Shown: in pieces, positions 13,978 to 21,226 of the stretch
How positions within the stretch are numbered: the stretch's first letter is position 1
Layout: each line of letters starts with the position of its first letter
Virus record (IMG/VR): IMGVR_UViG_3300033992_000170
Span: 1 to 21,579 of that record
Origin: a virus
Strand: one strand, 5' to 3'
Length of the DNA: 21,579 nucleotides
The notes under the pieces: generated by a model
The model's database searches: none
What the model was told of the DNA's origin: nothing
Seen by the model: the letters and a program-made list of their open reading frames with translations, nothing else
Program-made: the position numbers and the translations under genes

Positions 13978-14186
13978 CTATCATCTCCTAAGTCTACTGT
14001 GTTATGGTCATTGTCCCACTGGGCACGAATCATTACTCTAAGTTCTTTGTTATATCTGTCTTTGACTTCTTTTAACTCAGACAGTTTTTTAATATCAGTA
14101 GACCCATTCTTTTCTAGTTGAAAGATTTGGTTATCTAACATTCTAACTGATTCTTCTAGTGTCTTAATACGACTTTTGTATGGCAT
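13974..14186 (-). CDS. small coiled-coil protein (70 residues)
   Basis: The sequence MPYKSRIKTLEESVRMLDNQ, followed by LEKNGSTDIKKLSELKEV, shows heptad-spaced Leu, Ile and Val over about residues 8-55, so a coiled-coil dimer is likely. The end is hydrophilic. AGGAG precedes the ATG at 14186, and the gene starts 1 base after the DpdA-like gene ends. It could be a partner of the DpdA-like or QueD-like protein on either side, but nothing in the sequence proves this. Confidence 0.68.
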   Translation of the reverse strand: MPYKSRIKTLEESVRMLDNQIFQLEKNGSTDIKKLSELKEVKDRYNKELRVMIRAQWDNDHNTVDLGDDR

Positions 14187-14187
14187 A

Positions 14188-15741
14188 TCATTCTCCTAAT
14201 ACTTTTGAAATCTCATCGTCACTATCTTCAATGACTTCATCAAGTTCTGGTTCACTATTATTTACTTCAAATAACTGGTCAAACATTGTCATAGCATTCA
14301 TTGCTTTCTTACCACTTAAGCCCTGACTACCTGACTTCATTTGCATCCAGAAGCTACTATGTGATTCTATCATATCTAAGCTTTTCTGTCTATCTTTTTG
14401 TGCAAATATCTTGTCAACGATTTGACCGAAATGCTCATCATCAAACTTGCTCATAACCATTTTAGGCATAATGCCCTTATCATACTGACGATTAGCTTCT
14501 TGTACCGCGGTCATATGCATATAAACGTTATGTGATTGAAGCAAAGTATAGCTAAGAGTATCCCAACTAGTTTTAGTTTCTTTACCATGTTGACCGATAA
14601 AGCCTTGACCACGATAGCAAAGGTCCTTCATCAACATAAGGTCCGTCACAGGACTATCTGTAAACTTGTCATGTATCTTATCTTGTAATACAGCATCACT
14701 ATACTTGCGATTATCGTTGGCATAACTTTTCTTCTCAGCAGTCTTTTCCATACTGTATGCCCACTTCTTATCGTGTTCAATACTATTATTAAAGTATGCT
14801 AGACCTTTAGCCGCACTAAAGAATGGGCTTGCACAGTCAAATGTAATCTGTAGTTTTGGATTATGATACTTACGAATAGCTTTCTGAATATCACTAAACA
14901 ATACAGCATATTCCATAATACTTACACCTAAGCAGTGAATCAAGTCGTGCTTACCTTCTACTAGTAAACCATCATGTATTATATCAACTAATCTACGCAA
15001 CATCAAGTGAACATCAATCTTGTTCTGTCCACCGAATGCCCAACCATTGAAATGATTGTCTGGATAAACATTTGGATCACAATACTTCTTCATCTCTGCA
15101 TACCAGTCATCACTCTGTTTGTGATTACGACCCTGCAATACGTTTAAAAACTTACATTTACCATTACGATTCTTAATGAAGTATTCATTATTGATATGAG
15201 TAGCAGTAATAGCTTCTTCAATAGTTGAGATGCCGTGAGCACTTTTACCAGTCTTTGGATCTTTGATATTGAATGTAGTAAGACTTTGTGATGGGATATC
15301 TAAACACATACCATAGTCCATGTACGTATCCATCCAGTTCAATACTGCTTTACGCTTTACCATAGCACGTGGGCAGTTAGGGTCTTTCCAGTCAGCTGGC
15401 CATTGACATTTAAGAATCTGAAACCCACCACTGTCACCCAACATGAATGTACCTTCTTCACGTTCTCTAATGATTGACTCACTAGGATCGTCTTTAGTAG
15501 TATCTAAGTTAGCATGACCAGCACTATACAAGCCCCATTTGTAGTAATACAAGCCTTCTTTGCTGTTTAAGAAGTTAAGTTTCTCTACATCACCATTAAA
15601 GCCTGCGGGTATACGTGCTTTAGGAAAGTAATCTTCACCTTTGCGTTGCTTACCTAAGCCAGAAATATAAAAACTGCTGACTGCAGGTAAGAACAATGCC
15701 CAATCGGGTTTATGTTGTGCTGATAGATTTACTTGTTCCAT
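14188..15741 (-). CDS. dpdA: DpdA-type 7-deazaguanine DNA transglycosylase (TGT-like)
   Basis: DpdA enzymes swap guanine in DNA for a 7-deazaguanine base and are related to tRNA-guanine transglycosylase (TGT). In this 517-residue protein TGT-like motifs appear in order: DSGGFQ at 103-108 (base-binding Asp103), CLDIPSQ with D148, LQGR at 202-205, GWAFGGQ at 233-239, HCLGVS at 269-274, FDCASPFFSAAKG with D302 at the nucleophile position, and LLQSHNVYMHM near 400. The TGT zinc site C-x-C-x-x-C is not seen; one Cys (375) lies in the region. It differs strongly from cellular TGTs and lies 3 bases after the sliding-clamp gene, among folE, queD and queE, which favours DNA over tRNA as substrate. Family assignment is strong; the substrate is inference. 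Confidence 0.85.
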   Translation of the reverse strand: MEQVNLSAQHKPDWALFLPAVSSFYISGLGKQRKGEDYFPKARIPAGFNGDVEKLNFLNSKEGLYYYKWGLYSAGHANLDTTKDDPSESIIREREEGTFMLGDSGGFQILKCQWPADWKDPNCPRAMVKRKAVLNWMDTYMDYGMCLDIPSQSLTTFNIKDPKTGKSAHGISTIEEAITATHINNEYFIKNRNGKCKFLNVLQGRNHKQSDDWYAEMKKYCDPNVYPDNHFNGWAFGGQNKIDVHLMLRRLVDIIHDGLLVEGKHDLIHCLGVSIMEYAVLFSDIQKAIRKYHNPKLQITFDCASPFFSAAKGLAYFNNSIEHDKKWAYSMEKTAEKKSYANDNRKYSDAVLQDKIHDKFTDSPVTDLMLMKDLCYRGQGFIGQHGKETKTSWDTLSYTLLQSHNVYMHMTAVQEANRQYDKGIMPKMVMSKFDDEHFGQIVDKIFAQKDRQKSLDMIESHSSFWMQMKSGSQGLSGKKAMNAMTMFDQLFEVNNSEPELDEVIEDSDDEISKVLGE

Positions 15742-15744
15742 TAA

Positions 15745-16476
15745 TTACTTTGCGTTAGCTGGCAATAGATATGTATATGTGGCAAGACCACTATCAACTG
15801 TAATCTCAGTCGCACCTGCATCAGCAATACGAACTTTCTTGTCACCTGGCAAATCCATAATAGCTAAGAACACTTTAACTGGCCAGTTCCATACTTTAGT
15901 CAATGAACCAGTTACACTAGGTTGAAACACAAAGTTACCACTGTGAGTTGAGGGGTCACCGAAGTTAATCTTCAAGTCACCATTAACTGTAGTGAATGTA
16001 AAATGTTCTTCTTCACTATTAGCACTTGCTTGTTTCTTTAGTCGTTGAATGCCTGCGATAGTTGGCTCGAACTCAACATTCCAAGTAGTGCCTTTGAATG
16101 TAACAGTTTTAACTTTTTCTTCTACGATTGATTTAGTCATCAAACGATAGTCATTAACGAATGTACCGTCTTTTGTTTCAAAGTGAATAGTACTAGGTAC
16201 ATCGACACCATCACGATTGGTACGTAATACAGAGATTTTAGCGTGTTCATCATAGTCATCAAAACCAAGAATAGTTTTGAGTTTAGTTAAGTTAGGCATA
16301 CCGAATACACCAATGAAGTCACTGATTGGACTATTCAATGTGCCAGACACAATAACAGTTTTCTTTTCTGATATTGCGTTGATTTGTGTTTCAGTATCTG
16401 TACCTGATACTTTAATTAAGTCTACGTCCCCTAGACCGTTTGTGTGTGTAATTAAATCTTGTAAATAATCTTTCAT
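15745..16476 (-). CDS. 45: sliding clamp, DNA polymerase accessory protein (gp45-like)
   Basis: A 243-residue homologue of the T4 gp45 clamp (228 residues), a trimeric ring that tethers the polymerase and also activates late transcription in T4. The sequence shows the two-fold repeated alpha-beta clamp pattern, with ISDFIGVFGMPNLTKLKTIL near 52-71, a central KTVTFKGTTWNVEFEPT, LKINFGDPSTHSG and a C-terminal PVKVFLAIMDLPGD. It follows the polymerase gene and has its own promoter (16518-16546) and an AAGGA Shine-Dalgarno sequence. Presence of gp45 is consistent with the late-type NATAAATA boxes in the window. The gene for the DpdA-type enzyme follows at once. Confidence 0.85.
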   Translation of the reverse strand: MKDYLQDLITHTNGLGDVDLIKVSGTDTETQINAISEKKTVIVSGTLNSPISDFIGVFGMPNLTKLKTILGFDDYDEHAKISVLRTNRDGVDVPSTIHFETKDGTFVNDYRLMTKSIVEEKVKTVTFKGTTWNVEFEPTIAGIQRLKKQASANSEEEHFTFTTVNGDLKINFGDPSTHSGNFVFQPSVTGSLTKVWNWPVKVFLAIMDLPGDKKVRIADAGATEITVDSGLATYTYLLPANAK

Positions 16477-16517
16477 GTTTTTCCTTTGTATACCTATTTA
16501 GGCAGTTTATGTTATCT

Positions 16518-16546
16518 ATTATAGTGGATTTTATTGCGTAAAGCAA
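16518..16546 (-). promoter_or_regulatory. sigma-70-like promoter for the clamp/dpdA unit
   Basis: Minus strand: TTGCTT (16546-16541), 17-base spacer, TATAAT (16523-16518). The -10 box is perfect; the -35 box keeps only TTG. It lies in the 77-base gap after the DNA polymerase gene. The -35 box is inside an inverted repeat, so the promoter may be regulated. Confidence 0.7.
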
Positions 16547-16548
16547 TA
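16532..16548. repeat. inverted repeat overlapping the clamp promoter -35 box
   Basis: TATTGC (16532-16537) and GCAATA (16543-16548) are exact complements around a 5-base loop. There is no U-run after it on the minus strand, so it is not a good terminator for the polymerase gene. Its position over the -35 box suggests an operator, but 6-bp arms are short and chance is possible. Confidence 0.45.
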
Positions 16549-16553
16549 GCAGT

Positions 16554-19271
16554 TTACCCGAAGCTGAACAAATCATCAAATGTACTATTCGTATCTGTAC
16601 TACTACGAATATCCCATTCAAGTACGCCCAACAAGTTATCAATCTTTTCATCGACCAATGTTTGTTCCATTGCTGAATCATCAAATGGTAACTCAGTAAA
16701 CCATTTTGGTAATCTTAGTTCATCAACAGGATATGCTACGCTTGTAAAGCCTAGTGGATTAGGCTTAAGTTTACAAACGATAACTTTCATACCATCAATA
16801 ATCTTTTGACTATATTGGTCACTATTCACTCTACGCAAGTAGTTATAGTTCAATGCCGCACGAACGTGACCGGGCATATTAGCACGACCTGTACTACTCT
16901 TAGCTTCTAAGTCACCATAGAATGTAAGTTTGTTTACACCTTTAGGAGAACCTTTAGTCCAACTATCTTGTGCAGTTAATATACGCTTGAAGTCTTTTAC
17001 CGCTTCAATAACTTCATCACGACCTTTACCTTGTTGAAGAACCATCTGTAGTACATTCATTAAGAACTCTTGTACATACTTAGGTGTATCAGCACGTTTC
17101 AAGTCAAGACCCATAGCTTTGATATCGCCTAGTTGTCCGTCTTTGTCTTTACGCTTACCTTCTTTATCAAAGATGTTAATAGCATAACGTTTCTTAACCA
17201 TAAAGATAGCACGATCACCGATCAGTTCACGACCAGCTTTAATGATTTCACCATTCTTGCGAGGCGCATGAAATGCCTTCTCCATGAATGCAGGGAACGA
17301 TTCATTAGCTTGGTCAGCAATACTATCATACAAACCAATACATAGTTCTTTGTCCCATACTAACTCACCACTATCAATCTGTGGCTTTAGTGTAGGATAA
17401 GCTGTAAAGTAACAACTGTCAGTATCACCATATACAATCGCATTGCCATCATGTGAATAGTTGCCTTCAACTGATTCATTGATAGTACTCATCATATGTT
17501 TAACAATCTGACGTCCTGATAATGTTACAGATTGACCTATACGCTTATCATAGAAACGGCAGTGTTCATTCAACAATGCACCATATGCACTGTTCAACAA
17601 AATCTTACGAACAAGTTGTCGCTTATCGTAGTATTCAAACTTATCAGTACCATATGCTTCTTTAGCAAGCTTCTGTGTTTCTTTACGCTCTGAGTACCAT
17701 CGACTTAGTAGACCAGGAACAATACCTTCTTTTTCATAAGTAAAGATTGTACCATTAGCACTTAGCATCCAGGGCTTATGACTATCAAAGACCATCTTCC
17801 AAACTTCTGCCGCACTCATTTCTACACTACGACCATCTTCATAATCAACAGTTAGAATAGTACCACGCTCTTGGTTCATGATTGCGGTATATTCTAATGC
17901 ACCGAATAGATTCTCCCAGAGAATAGAACCAGTAACAGCATCATCACCGTCTTTATGACGTTTCTTTTCACTTGCTAAACGATTACCTTTGTCACTCATG
18001 TATTGGTCTGTGAGTGTCTGTCTGACTTGAGCAACGATGGTCTCACCTGCCATGTTGAGGGCACGAATAACCGAGGGATAGAGTGAGTTAATGTCAACTG
18101 CTCCGACCCACTCATGCATTCCCTTCTTGGGCGTAGCAACAAAGGCACCTGCTGCCTGCTGGACTTCTTCTTCATTTTCAACCTTTCGTTTTTTATCTGG
18201 AACAACTAGCCCACGTTCGTGAGCCTCATTAAAAATAGCCATCTCAATCATTGCCACAGAACCCATTACTGTTGGAAGCAGTACTGTATTCTCATGTGCA
18301 AGTTGATTAGCTAGTTCTAAAAACTTAAGTTTGTTGTGAATCTTCACCAACAACATTGTATCTTGTCTATTGTATTCAATGAACTTTTTAAAGTCTTTGT
18401 TATACAACTGGTCAAGAGTACCTTCATATTGTGTTTTGTTCTCACCGACTTCCATCTCACCGATACTGTCAAGTTTGTAACTATGGCGTGACTCATAGTT
18501 ATACTTCTTGTAGAGTTGTAAATAGTCCAAGTGAATACGACCTACTAAGTCATAAGTTGTTTCACTCTTACCGAATCGTTCGTATTCTCTAGCTTTAGGT
18601 AATTGACCCATCAAGCAAAACTTGCGTGTGTCATCTTTACTCATCACTCTAGTAACACGATTGACCATATAGGGAATATCATATCCCTCTGAGTTCCAGC
18701 CAGTTAATACATCAGCATCTTCAATGAGTTGAAAGAAAACATCAAACATTTCTTTTTCAGTTTTGAATAACATTGTATTCTCAAACTCATTAGTGATTTC
18801 TTGGGCTGTTTCACTGCTCATATGTTTAGGAGCAATCACTAATGTAATACATTGGTCTAGCCAATCTAGGTAACAACTGATAGCAGTTACAGGATTGAAT
18901 GGATCACTTGTAGGACTAAAACCCTTTTCAGGATCAAAGTCCACCTCAATGTCAAAAAAGCAAGTATGAAGTTTAGGTGCATCAACTTTTAAATAGTTTT
19001 CACTGAGACAACGAAAGACTACATTAACATCACTTTCAAATAGTTTCTTACCTGAATGGATGCGTCTTTCTTTTTCAAACTCTTGTCGCTTGCGTGTACT
19101 GAAACGACTGACTGGATCGCCATAGATACTACGATGTTTACCTTTGTGATCGGGATAATACAATACATAGTTAGTGGGATACTCTTTGTATTGACGCTTG
19201 CCGTTATTATCCCTCTCTACAACGTAGATACGGTCTTCGTCACGGGAATGTATTGCGTCAACGTAACTCAA
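16554..19271 (-). CDS. 43: family B DNA polymerase (T4 gp43-like)
   Basis: The replicative phage DNA polymerase with 3'-5' proofreading, 905 residues against 898 in T4. Exonuclease motifs: D107/E109 (CFFDIEVDF), GWNSEGYD at 191-198, and YNRQD at 300-304. Polymerase motifs: A, DINSLYPS at 393-400; B, K556 to NSAYG at 560-564; C, YGDTDS at 614-619; then KKRYA. All catalytic residues are present. The last residues (TFDDLFSFG) resemble the clamp-binding tail of T4/RB69 gp43, matching the gp45-like clamp encoded next. The ATG overlaps the stop of the DsbA-like gene (ATGA), so the two are transcribed together from the promoter at 19558-19586. Confidence 0.97.
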   Translation of the reverse strand: MSYVDAIHSRDEDRIYVVERDNNGKRQYKEYPTNYVLYYPDHKGKHRSIYGDPVSRFSTRKRQEFEKERRIHSGKKLFESDVNVVFRCLSENYLKVDAPKLHTCFFDIEVDFDPEKGFSPTSDPFNPVTAISCYLDWLDQCITLVIAPKHMSSETAQEITNEFENTMLFKTEKEMFDVFFQLIEDADVLTGWNSEGYDIPYMVNRVTRVMSKDDTRKFCLMGQLPKAREYERFGKSETTYDLVGRIHLDYLQLYKKYNYESRHSYKLDSIGEMEVGENKTQYEGTLDQLYNKDFKKFIEYNRQDTMLLVKIHNKLKFLELANQLAHENTVLLPTVMGSVAMIEMAIFNEAHERGLVVPDKKRKVENEEEVQQAAGAFVATPKKGMHEWVGAVDINSLYPSVIRALNMAGETIVAQVRQTLTDQYMSDKGNRLASEKKRHKDGDDAVTGSILWENLFGALEYTAIMNQERGTILTVDYEDGRSVEMSAAEVWKMVFDSHKPWMLSANGTIFTYEKEGIVPGLLSRWYSERKETQKLAKEAYGTDKFEYYDKRQLVRKILLNSAYGALLNEHCRFYDKRIGQSVTLSGRQIVKHMMSTINESVEGNYSHDGNAIVYGDTDSCYFTAYPTLKPQIDSGELVWDKELCIGLYDSIADQANESFPAFMEKAFHAPRKNGEIIKAGRELIGDRAIFMVKKRYAINIFDKEGKRKDKDGQLGDIKAMGLDLKRADTPKYVQEFLMNVLQMVLQQGKGRDEVIEAVKDFKRILTAQDSWTKGSPKGVNKLTFYGDLEAKSSTGRANMPGHVRAALNYNYLRRVNSDQYSQKIIDGMKVIVCKLKPNPLGFTSVAYPVDELRLPKWFTELPFDDSAMEQTLVDEKIDNLLGVLEWDIRSSTDTNSTFDDLFSFG

Positions 19272-19534
19272 AGTGTTTTGCCCACAGTTTCCAAGATAGT
19301 ATTGAGTTCATCGTGGTCTTTGTTAGTCTGACCGAGACTTGCTTTGTGTGCAATCTTAATTGCCTTCTTCAATGTAGAAGCCTTGATTTCAAGTTCTTCT
19401 GCTACTGCTTTAATAGTGTCGGTTAATCCACCATTCAATGTGTCAATCTCATGTAGGACTGTCATGCCCTCATTGACCAGTTGAGTTAGTTTAATCTTTG
19501 CTTCACCGTTAAAGGTTCTGTTATAGTCTGACAT
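19268..19534 (-). CDS. dsbA: DsbA-like double-stranded DNA-binding protein
   Basis: An 88-residue protein. It begins MSDYNRTFNGEAKIKLTQLV, then has LNGGLTDTIKAVAEELEIKA and LKKAIKIAHKA. Size, helix layout and the K-x-x-A-E-E-L-E/G-I/V-K-x-x-x-L pattern resemble T4 DsbA (89 residues), a DNA-binding protein linked to late transcription, and its marine T4-like relatives. The ATG has AAGGAG 8-9 bases upstream. It is the first gene of the polymerase transcription unit. The similarity is short, so another small helical DNA-binding protein is possible. Confidence 0.62.
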   Translation of the reverse strand: MSDYNRTFNGEAKIKLTQLVNEGMTVLHEIDTLNGGLTDTIKAVAEELEIKASTLKKAIKIAHKASLGQTNKDHDELNTILETVGKTL

Positions 19535-19557
19535 AGGTTCTCCTTAAATATCTAGTT

Positions 19558-19586
19558 AGTATACTTGGCTTGCGTAGAGAAGTCAA
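19558..19586 (-). promoter_or_regulatory. sigma-70 promoter for the dsbA-like/polymerase unit
   Basis: Minus strand: TTGACT (19586-19581), 17-base spacer, TATACT (19563-19558). Each box differs from consensus by one base. The -35 box contains the TGA stop of the TilS-like gene, the same economy seen at the promoter near 1609. AAGGAG follows in the short leader. Confidence 0.83.
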
Positions 19587-19588
19587 GT
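19563..19588. repeat. inverted repeat spanning the -35 to -10 spacer of the polymerase promoter
   Basis: ACTTGGCTT (19563-19571) and AAGTCAAGT (19580-19588) pair at 8 of 9 positions around an 8-base loop. The dyad covers almost exactly the space between the -35 and -10 boxes, where a dimeric repressor would block RNA polymerase. No U-run follows. Operator function is inferred from position. Confidence 0.5.
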
Positions 19589-20179
19589 ATTTTGCTTATT
19601 TTCTACAATCTTCTTGACCAAAGTATGTAGACCTGGGTTAACATGTAATGCATGAGGCATTAGTTCATTACGAATATAGTTTCGGGTATAGCGTGAGTTT
19701 TTGTTTGATTCATCTTCAATCCAAGGCACATTGTGACTTTCGCACCAATAGATAAACTCTTGCTTTCGGGTAGTTAAGAATGGTCTGAGTACGTTGTTGC
19801 GTGTTAATGGAATGACTTTGGGTGTACCATGTAACGCTGACCAAATATATGTTTCAACACAATCATCTAAATGATGACAAGTAATGATTGGTCCTAAATC
19901 TTTAAAGAAATCATATCGTTCTCTACGCCAGTATTCTTCTTGTGATTCTTTTGTATTTTTTTCTGTGCGGCAAAAGCCTACAAACATAACTATATTGTTA
20001 TCGGCACAGTAGTCGGCAACAAACTTAAATGCACGTTCACCATGTTGTGTACCGTGATTAAAATGTGCAATAGCAATATCGTGCTTGCGACTTAGAAAGT
20101 CAACAACAGCCATACTATCTACACCACCGCTACAGGCAACTGTGATTCGTTTGGGTAAGGGAACAGTTAACTTAATCAT
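19583..20179 (-). CDS. tilS: tRNA(Ile)-lysidine synthetase-like PP-loop ATPase, minimal form
   Basis: TilS adds lysine to C34 of tRNA-Ile(CAU) so that it reads AUA. The 198-residue protein has the PP-loop SGGVDSM at 17-23, HFNHGTQHGE at 39-48, the TilS signature HHLDDCVET at 102-110, LRPFL at 131-135, and WIEDESNKNSRYTRNYIRNE near 153-172. This is essentially only the catalytic N-terminal domain; most bacterial TilS proteins have extra C-terminal domains (E. coli about 430 residues). The signatures favour TilS over QueC, a related PP-loop enzyme of the deazaguanine pathway. No Shine-Dalgarno sequence is seen; the start codon lies in an 8-bp inverted repeat. It suggests a tRNA-Ile(CAU) elsewhere in the phage or a need to protect AUA decoding. 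Confidence 0.88.
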   Translation of the reverse strand: MIKLTVPLPKRITVACSGGVDSMAVVDFLSRKHDIAIAHFNHGTQHGERAFKFVADYCADNNIVMFVGFCRTEKNTKESQEEYWRRERYDFFKDLGPIITCHHLDDCVETYIWSALHGTPKVIPLTRNNVLRPFLTTRKQEFIYWCESHNVPWIEDESNKNSRYTRNYIRNELMPHALHVNPGLHTLVKKIVENKQNT

Positions 20180-20199
20180 CTATGCATTGTAGCATAGAT
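20178..20199. repeat. perfect 8-bp inverted repeat at the TilS start codon
   Basis: ATCTATGC (20178-20185) and GCATAGAT (20192-20199) are exact complements with a 6-base loop. The minus-strand loop reads TACAAT preceded by TGC, so it also looks like an extended -10 box. In that case transcription would start almost at the ATG (leaderless). In a longer mRNA the hairpin would hide the start codon. Either reading makes this a likely control site. Confidence 0.55.
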
Positions 20200-20205
20200 T
20201 AATAG

Positions 20206-20775
20206 TTATTGAAAGATATGATGGTTAGCTTCGCCGTATATTTTGATGTACTTACCCGCAAGCATATCTGCCATTGCTTCAATTGGGCTACCAGGATAAC
20301 TATCACCTGGATCAATCATATCTAGTTCACCTTGACGAACGTGAACTAACTCATGGAATACTGTACGTAGTATATCTACTAGGTTACGATTTTTAGCATA
20401 TACCCAAATCTTATCATCACCCATTTTATGTCCACCGGTATGATGATTATTCTGTGCTTCTTCAGTATCCATACTAAGTTCAATATGTGGCTTATTTTTT
20501 AAATGTAATCGTTTACATGCCCAGTCACAAAACTTATCAACTTCTTGTTGTAAGTCATTATCACCGCCCTCATCTAGTTTATTTTTAATCCAACTATCTG
20601 GACTACGGTGGAATTTCTTTACAAACAAGTCATGTAGTGCTTTACCAGTGATACTATGTTTGCTAGCAATTCTTTGCAGCAATTTATCAATGGTATTGTA
20701 GTCGTGCTTCTCTAAGCTAGGAAGTTTTCTAGCTAATTCTTTGGCTGCGGATTCGTCTAAATCTGTTGATCTCAT
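20206..20775 (-). CDS. zinc metallopeptidase-like protein (HELVH)
   Basis: A 189-residue protein if the ATG at 20775 is used; an upstream start would overlap the nuclease gene and precede the late-type promoter. The gluzincin-like motif is H141-E142-L-V-H145, and a third ligand is probably E166 in SPIEAMADM. The first 60 residues are helical and charged (DESAAKELARKLPSLEKHDY). Similar HELVH proteins are common in marine T4-like phages; substrate unknown (cell wall, head or tail maturation, or host protein). TATAAATA ends 5 bases before the ATG, suggesting late expression and a very short or absent leader. Confidence 0.75.
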   Translation of the reverse strand: MRSTDLDESAAKELARKLPSLEKHDYNTIDKLLQRIASKHSITGKALHDLFVKKFHRSPDSWIKNKLDEGGDNDLQQEVDKFCDWACKRLHLKNKPHIELSMDTEEAQNNHHTGGHKMGDDKIWVYAKNRNLVDILRTVFHELVHVRQGELDMIDPGDSYPGSPIEAMADMLAGKYIKIYGEANHHIFQ

Positions 20776-20780
20776 AATAG

Positions 20781-20788
20781 TATTTATA
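20781..20788 (-). promoter_or_regulatory. T4 late promoter box TATAAATA
   Basis: The minus strand reads TATAAATACTATT directly before the ATG of the metallopeptidase gene. The first eight bases are an exact match to the T4 late consensus, and the whole 13-mer fits its usual downstream context. It sits in the 13-base gap after the nuclease stop. A start about 6 bases downstream would coincide with the ATG. Confidence 0.6.
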
Positions 20789-21226
20789 TTAGTTACACCA
20801 AGAAGTCTTAGCTTCTCCGTAATATTCACGTGCAAAACCATTCTGTATTAACATCATACGCAAACTTTGTCCGTCTAATAAAATGTCACCTAATACTCGT
20901 CCACCATACTTATCCCAATCAGCGATAGCTACTTGACGCTTCTGTGCTTTACTGATAGCATTCTTTGTAAATGCAGTAGCAGCCTGACCACGTTGGTCTT
21001 CACTTGGACATTGCGCTCTATGACCTTTTTCAGGTGTATCAACACCAAACACACGAATACTTAGTTCTTGTTTTAATGGTGGAGGTAAAAAGTTTGCTTG
21101 AAATGCTACAGTGTCACCATCAATAACTCTTGTGATTGGGAAATCATAGATGTTCATTGGCTTTTGTTTTTGTGCAACTGCAACAGTAGATATTGCCAGT
21201 AATAGGATTGTTAATAGTGTTTTCAT
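20789..21226 (-). CDS. secreted staphylococcal-type (SNase-like) nuclease
   Basis: A 145-residue calcium-dependent-type nuclease with an N-terminal signal peptide (MKTLLTILLLAISTVAVA, cleavage probably after A18). The SNase core is complete: VIDGDT (D36, D38), IRVFGVDTPE with R58, D63 and E66, and WDKYGGRVLGDI with R110. R58, E66 and R110 correspond to the catalytic R35, E43 and R87 of Staphylococcus nuclease. It would act in the periplasm or outside the cell on DNA or RNA. Roles could include degrading host DNA at lysis, recycling nucleotides or destroying competing incoming DNA. The start overlaps the endolysin stop (ATGA), so lysis-time co-expression is likely. Confidence 0.9.
   Translation of the reverse strand: MKTLLTILLLAISTVAVAQKQKPMNIYDFPITRVIDGDTVAFQANFLPPPLKQELSIRVFGVDTPEKGHRAQCPSEDQRGQAATAFTKNAISKAQKRQVAIADWDKYGGRVLGDILLDGQSLRMMLIQNGFAREYYGEAKTSWCN

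Noticed and set aside
16532-16548. Hairpin after the polymerase gene as a terminator
   Set aside because: Stem is only 6 bp and is followed by A-rich, not T-rich, sequence on the minus strand.
1249-19331. Plus-strand open frames of 60-91 codons throughout the window
   Set aside because: All lie antisense to well-supported minus-strand genes, lack ribosome binding sites and match no known family.
19583-20179. Reading the PP-loop ATPase as QueC
   Set aside because: HHLDDCVET, the RPFL segment and the ED-x-SN...RN-x-x-R region are TilS signatures, and the Cys-rich zinc end of QueC is absent.
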